Of a stretch of DNA of 38,571 bases, positions 34,917 to 38,571 are shown in pieces. The position numbers were made by a program, and so were the translations under genes. This DNA is from an uncultured SAR86 cluster bacterium (GTDB lineage Bacteria > Pseudomonadota > Gammaproteobacteria > Magnimaribacterales > D2472). Every line of letters begins with the position of its first letter. Within the stretch, counting starts at the first letter, position 1. Below the pieces are notes generated by a model that did no database searches, was not told the origin of the DNA, and was given only the letters and a program-made list of their open reading frames with translations. The stretch is taken from contig CABXTT010000011.1 in assembly GCA_902515155.1 (NCBI GenBank), forward strand, positions 1 to 38,571, written 5' to 3'.

Positions 34917-37325
34917 TTAGTGTGCTTGTTTATTTTCAGGTTTTGTTCTTGTGCTCTTAGTATTTTTTGTTTTTTCATTAGGAGCACTCTTTGAACTTGG
35001 AATAGGTTCTTTAACTAATGCTGAAGATATTACTTCATCAATCCACTCAACTGGAATTATATTTAGAGACTTGGTGATCTGATCAGGTATCTCTTGCAGA
35101 TCAGCCTCGTTTTCTTTAGGTATTATTACGTTTTTAATGCCGCCTCTTTTTGCAGCTAATAATTTTTCTTTTAGGCCACCAATTTTTAATATTTGACCAC
35201 GTAAAGTTATCTCACCTGTCATAGCCGTATCTGCCCTAACAGGTATACCAGTAAATACAGATATCAATGATATTGCCATTGCCCCACCAGCGCTTGGTCC
35301 GTCTTTTGGTGTTGCTCCTTCAGGAACATGAATATGAACATCATGCTTTTCGTAAAAATCAGATTTAATTCCTAGAGAATTTGCTCTTGATCTAACAACA
35401 GTTAAAGCTGCCTGAATTGACTCTTGCATAACGTCCCCGAGAGATCCAGTCTTGATAATTCTGCCTTTGCCTTCTATATGAGATGCTTCAATTGTAAGGA
35501 GTTCTCCCCCAACTTCTGTCCATGCTAGACCAGTAACTTGTCCGATTGCATTATCTTTTTCTGCTATTCCATATTTGAATTTTTTAACCCCTGAAAATTT
35601 TTCTAAATTTTTATTAGTTATTACAGTCGGCTTGGTTAGACTTTTCTTTGCGAGCAATCTCTCTTTTACAACTTTTCTAAGTATTTTTGCTAATTGTCTT
35701 TCAAGGCCTCTCACACCAGCTTCTCTTGTGTAATATCTAATTAATGACAAAATTACCTCTTTATTAAAATTAATTTCTTTTTCTTTAATTCCGTTTCGTT
35801 CCATTTGTTTTGGTAATAAATACTTTGAAGCAATATTTAATTTTTCATCTTCAATGTAACCAGGTATTCTTATTATTTCCATTCTATCCAGCAACGGTGT
35901 TGGTATATTTAAACTATTAGCAGTACAAACAAACATTACTTCAGAGAGATCGTAATCAACTTCAAGGTAGTGATCACTAAAGGTATTATTCTGTTCCGGG
36001 TCCAGTACTTCTAATAAAGCAGAAGCTGGATCGCCTCTGTGATCCATGCCTATTTTATCAATCTCATCAAGCAGGAAAAGTGGATTCTTTACTCCCACTT
36101 TTGAAAGTTTTTGTATTATCTTTCCTGGCATAGATCCAATATATGTTCTTCGATGTCCTCTAATCTCAGACTCATCTCTCACCCCGCCCAGAGACATTCT
36201 GACAAATTTTCTGTTTGTAGCTCTAGCAATGGATTCTCCAAGTGAGGTTTTTCCTACTCCAGGAGGACCAACTAAACATAAGACAGGTGCTTTCATTGAC
36301 TTGACTCTTTTTTGGACAGCTAAATATTCAATAATCCTTTCTTTAACTTCTTCTAAACCATAATGATCTTCTTCTAAAATATCTAAGGAAGCTTGTATAT
36401 CTGTTTTTACTTTAGATTTCTTTTTCCAAGGAACATCAACCAAACAATCTAGATATGATCTAACAACAGATGCTTCTGCTGATGACGGTGACATGTGCTT
36501 AAACTTAGCTAATTCACTTTTAGCTTTTTTCAATGCATCTTTTGGCATGCCCACTGATTTTATTTTTTCTTCTAGGGCCTCAAGTTCGTCACCCTCTTCA
36601 CCGATCTCTCCTAATTCTTTTTGTGCTGCCTTGATTTGCTCATTAAGATAATACTCTCTCTGAGATTTTTCCATTTGCTTCTTAACTCTTTCTCTAATTT
36701 TTTTCTCAACATCAACAACATCAAGTTGAGATTCTATAAACATTAAAACTTTTTCAGCTCTATCTTTCAGATCAGGTATTTCTAAAATTTCTTGTTTCTT
36801 TGATGTTTCAATAGGCAGGTGACCTGTTATGGTATCTATCAGCCTTGAAAGATTATCCAAAGAATCGACAGTAGAAACTATTTCAGGTGGGATTCTTTTT
36901 GTTATTCCAATGTAATCTTCAAACTTTGCTTTAATAAATCTAACAAGATTAGATGCATCTGCTTCTTTTAATGGTATGTCTTCAATATTTATTACTCTTG
37001 CAACATCATATCCATCTTTTTCAATTAATTTTTCAATAGAGCATCTTTTGTATCCCTCAACAAGAACTTTCATTGTTCCATCTGGAAGCTTAATTAATTG
37101 AAGGAGATTACTTATTGATGCACTTTTATATAAGTCATCAAATTGTGGATCTTCAATTGCTGGATCTGTTTGACTTACAAGAACAAGTTTTTTATTAGAA
37201 GACATTGCTACATTTAAAGCTTCAACAGATTTTGATCTTCCAACAAAAAGAGTTGTAACTATTCCAGGAAATACTACAACATCTCTAAGTGGAATTAACG
37301 GGAGGTCTGATTTTACTTCTTTCAT
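34917..37325 (-). CDS. lon: ATP-dependent protease Lon
   Basis: This 802-residue cytoplasmic AAA+ serine protease degrades misfolded and regulatory proteins. An N-terminal substrate domain (about residues 8-200) and coiled coil (about 205-255) precede the ATPase: Walker A GPPGVGKT, Walker B LFLLDEIDK, and the arginine-bearing sensor regions. The protease domain has the Ser-Lys dyad Ser678 in PKDGPSAGG and Lys721 in GGLKEKLLAAKR, matching E. coli Ser679 and Lys722. The last 25 or so residues are a lysine, serine and threonine-rich tail not found in E. coli Lon (784). The gene begins 30 bp after clpX, without a strong Shine-Dalgarno, so it is probably cotranscribed with it. Confidence 0.98.
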   Translation of the reverse strand: MKEVKSDLPLIPLRDVVVFPGIVTTLFVGRSKSVEALNVAMSSNKKLVLVSQTDPAIEDPQFDDLYKSASISNLLQLIKLPDGTMKVLVEGYKRCSIEKLIEKDGYDVARVINIEDIPLKEADASNLVRFIKAKFEDYIGITKRIPPEIVSTVDSLDNLSRLIDTITGHLPIETSKKQEILEIPDLKDRAEKVLMFIESQLDVVDVEKKIRERVKKQMEKSQREYYLNEQIKAAQKELGEIGEEGDELEALEEKIKSVGMPKDALKKAKSELAKFKHMSPSSAEASVVRSYLDCLVDVPWKKKSKVKTDIQASLDILEEDHYGLEEVKERIIEYLAVQKRVKSMKAPVLCLVGPPGVGKTSLGESIARATNRKFVRMSLGGVRDESEIRGHRRTYIGSMPGKIIQKLSKVGVKNPLFLLDEIDKIGMDHRGDPASALLEVLDPEQNNTFSDHYLEVDYDLSEVMFVCTANSLNIPTPLLDRMEIIRIPGYIEDEKLNIASKYLLPKQMERNGIKEKEINFNKEVILSLIRYYTREAGVRGLERQLAKILRKVVKERLLAKKSLTKPTVITNKNLEKFSGVKKFKYGIAEKDNAIGQVTGLAWTEVGGELLTIEASHIEGKGRIIKTGSLGDVMQESIQAALTVVRSRANSLGIKSDFYEKHDVHIHVPEGATPKDGPSAGGAMAISLISVFTGIPVRADTAMTGEITLRGQILKIGGLKEKLLAAKRGGIKNVIIPKENEADLQEIPDQITKSLNIIPVEWIDEVISSALVKEPIPSSKSAPNEKTKNTKSTRTKPENKQAH

Positions 37326-37355
37326 AAACTAAATATAGGGATAGTTATGAAAATA

Positions 37356-38571
37356 TCAATTAGCTGATGATGATTTTTTTGAAGTGGTTTTTAATAATTT
37401 AATTGGTTCAGATTTGGATATGACAGTGTTTTCATCAATTATTACTTTTTCAAGATCTGTATTTGGTAGTCCAAACATAGTTTCCATGAGAAGATCTTCC
37501 ATTATTGAACGAAGACCACGGGCTCCTGTTTTCCTTTTAATAGCTTGTTTTGCTATTTCTACCAATGCCTCATCTCTAAATGTCAATTCAACATCGTCAA
37601 TATCAAATAAATGTTTATATTGGTTAACTAATGCATTCTTTGGTTCTTTTAAAATTCTTACAAGTGCATGTTCGTCTAATTCATGAAGATTTGATATTAC
37701 AGGAAGTCTTCCAACAAATTCAGGTATTAAGCCATATTTAACAAGATCTTCTGGCTCTAAGTCGTCGATATTGTTTGTGATGGGGAGGACATTAGATTTT
37801 TTACTGACCTCAGCTTTAAATCCAATACCAATATTACTATTTCTATTATTTATTACTTTATCTAAACCCGAGAATGCTCCACCACATATAAATAATATGT
37901 TCGATGTATCTATTTGAATAAACTCTTGTTGAGGATGTTTCCTGCCACCTTGTGGTGGAATTGATGCAACTGTTCCCTCAATTAATTTCAGTAAAGCTTG
38001 CTGAACTCCTTCTCCAGAAACATCTCTTGTAATTGATGGATTGTCTGACTTCCTTGCAATTTTATCAATTTCATCAATATAAACTATTCCTAATTGAGCT
38101 CTTTCTGGATCATAATCAGACTTTTGTAATAATTTCTGAATAATATTCTCTACGTCCTCTCCAACATAACCAGCCTCAGTTAATGTTGTAGCGTCCGCTA
38201 TTGTAAAAGGAACATTTAAGATTTTAGCTAAAGTCTGAGCTAATAAAGTTTTACCGCTTCCGGTTGGGCCAAGTAAAAGAACATTGCTCTTTTGCAGCTC
38301 AACAGCATCTTTAGAATTGTTTTTTCTTAATCTTTTATAGTGATTGTAAACAGCAACGGACAGAACTTTTTTTGCTTTTTCTTGACCGATTACATATTCA
38401 TCAAGTTTATTAAATATTTCTACTGGAGATGGTAATTCTTCAACCGATACATCTTCTTCACTTTTAATTTCTTCTTCAATTATATCGTTACAAAGATCAA
38501 CACATTCGTTACAAATATATACACTAGGTCCGGCAATTAGTTTTTTAACATCATCTTGAACTTTTCCACAA
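37356..38571 (-). CDS. clpX: ATP-dependent Clp protease ATP-binding subunit ClpX (5' end outside window)
   Basis: ClpX unfolds tagged proteins and feeds them to ClpP. The frame is open from the right edge to the TGA at 37356-37358: 404 residues, lacking about 15-20 at the N-terminus. I translated it through and found no break. The zinc-binding domain is cut at its second cysteine ([14 protein letters not shown]), with the distal pair in [10 protein letters not shown]. Then come Walker A GPTGSGKT, Walker [10 protein letters not shown], the ClpP-docking-region blocks and sensor 2 GARGLRS near the end. The visible stretch has no in-frame ATG, so a short frame starting at a TTG (37586) is only its C-terminal part. 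clpP should lie just outside, upstream. Confidence 0.98.
   Translation of the reverse strand, partial: CGKVQDDVKKLIAGPSVYICNECVDLCNDIIEEEIKSEEDVSVEELPSPVEIFNKLDEYVIGQEKAKKVLSVAVYNHYKRLRKNNSKDAVELQKSNVLLLGPTGSGKTLLAQTLAKILNVPFTIADATTLTEAGYVGEDVENIIQKLLQKSDYDPERAQLGIVYIDEIDKIARKSDNPSITRDVSGEGVQQALLKLIEGTVASIPPQGGRKHPQQEFIQIDTSNILFICGGAFSGLDKVINNRNSNIGIGFKAEVSKKSNVLPITNNIDDLEPEDLVKYGLIPEFVGRLPVISNLHELDEHALVRILKEPKNALVNQYKHLFDIDDVELTFRDEALVEIAKQAIKRKTGARGLRSIMEDLLMETMFGLPNTDLEKVIIDENTVISKSEPIKLLKTTSKKSSSAN

Noticed and set aside
37356-37586. A separate 76-residue gene starting at a TTG.
   Set aside because: Translation upstream shows it is the continuous C-terminal end of clpX, with ATPase motifs in the same frame up to the window edge.

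Overview
The window is AT-rich double-stranded bacterial DNA with densely packed genes. Gene order points to a proteobacterium, most likely a gammaproteobacterium: clpX-lon-hupB-ppiD in a row, mltD beside rnhA-dnaQ, a gammaproteobacterial-type tRNA-Ala(GGC), and a KdkA-type Kdo kinase. Low GC, very short intergenic gaps, overlapping stop codons, two large TonB-dependent receptors, a sulfatase, a gamma-glutamyltransferase and a secreted amidohydrolase together suggest a streamlined marine heterotroph of the SAR86 type. That placement is inference; no rRNA gene is present to confirm it.

Layout. 1-5151: the 3' part of a Baeyer-Villiger-type flavin monooxygenase, a divergent secreted sulfatase, then a glycosyltransferase plus Kdo kinase pair (3175-4806) whose arginine codon use differs sharply from its neighbours, followed by about 345 bp without a gene. 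5152-9249: a 1243-residue cadherin-like surface lipoprotein ending in a blue-copper (cupredoxin) domain, with a pentanucleotide repeat abutting its TTG start, and a tRNA-Ala gene. 9250-12531: a large TonB-dependent receptor. 12686-14592: a glycosyltransferase/polysaccharide deacetylase pair. 14593-14905: a terminator and what looks like the last 20 codons of a lost outer-membrane protein gene.

14906-16314: fabI translationally coupled to a small methyltransferase. 16338-25044: a nutrient-scavenging neighbourhood with a secreted M20 amidohydrolase, gamma-glutamyltransferase, SLC13/DASS anion transporter, a second TonB receptor and a divergent LysR regulator with a palindromic T-N11-A site over its own ribosome binding site. 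A plausible reading is import and hydrolysis of a gamma-glutamyl or aminoacyl conjugate.

25019-38571: housekeeping genes. rnhA-dnaQ-gltX form one operon, diverging from mltD. ppiD is followed directly by oppA-oppB-oppC, with no ATPase genes in the window. hupB has its own promoter and terminator. lon follows clpX by 30 bp; clpX runs off the right edge, missing only its first residues. No CRISPR array, insertion sequence, prophage or rRNA operon was recognised.
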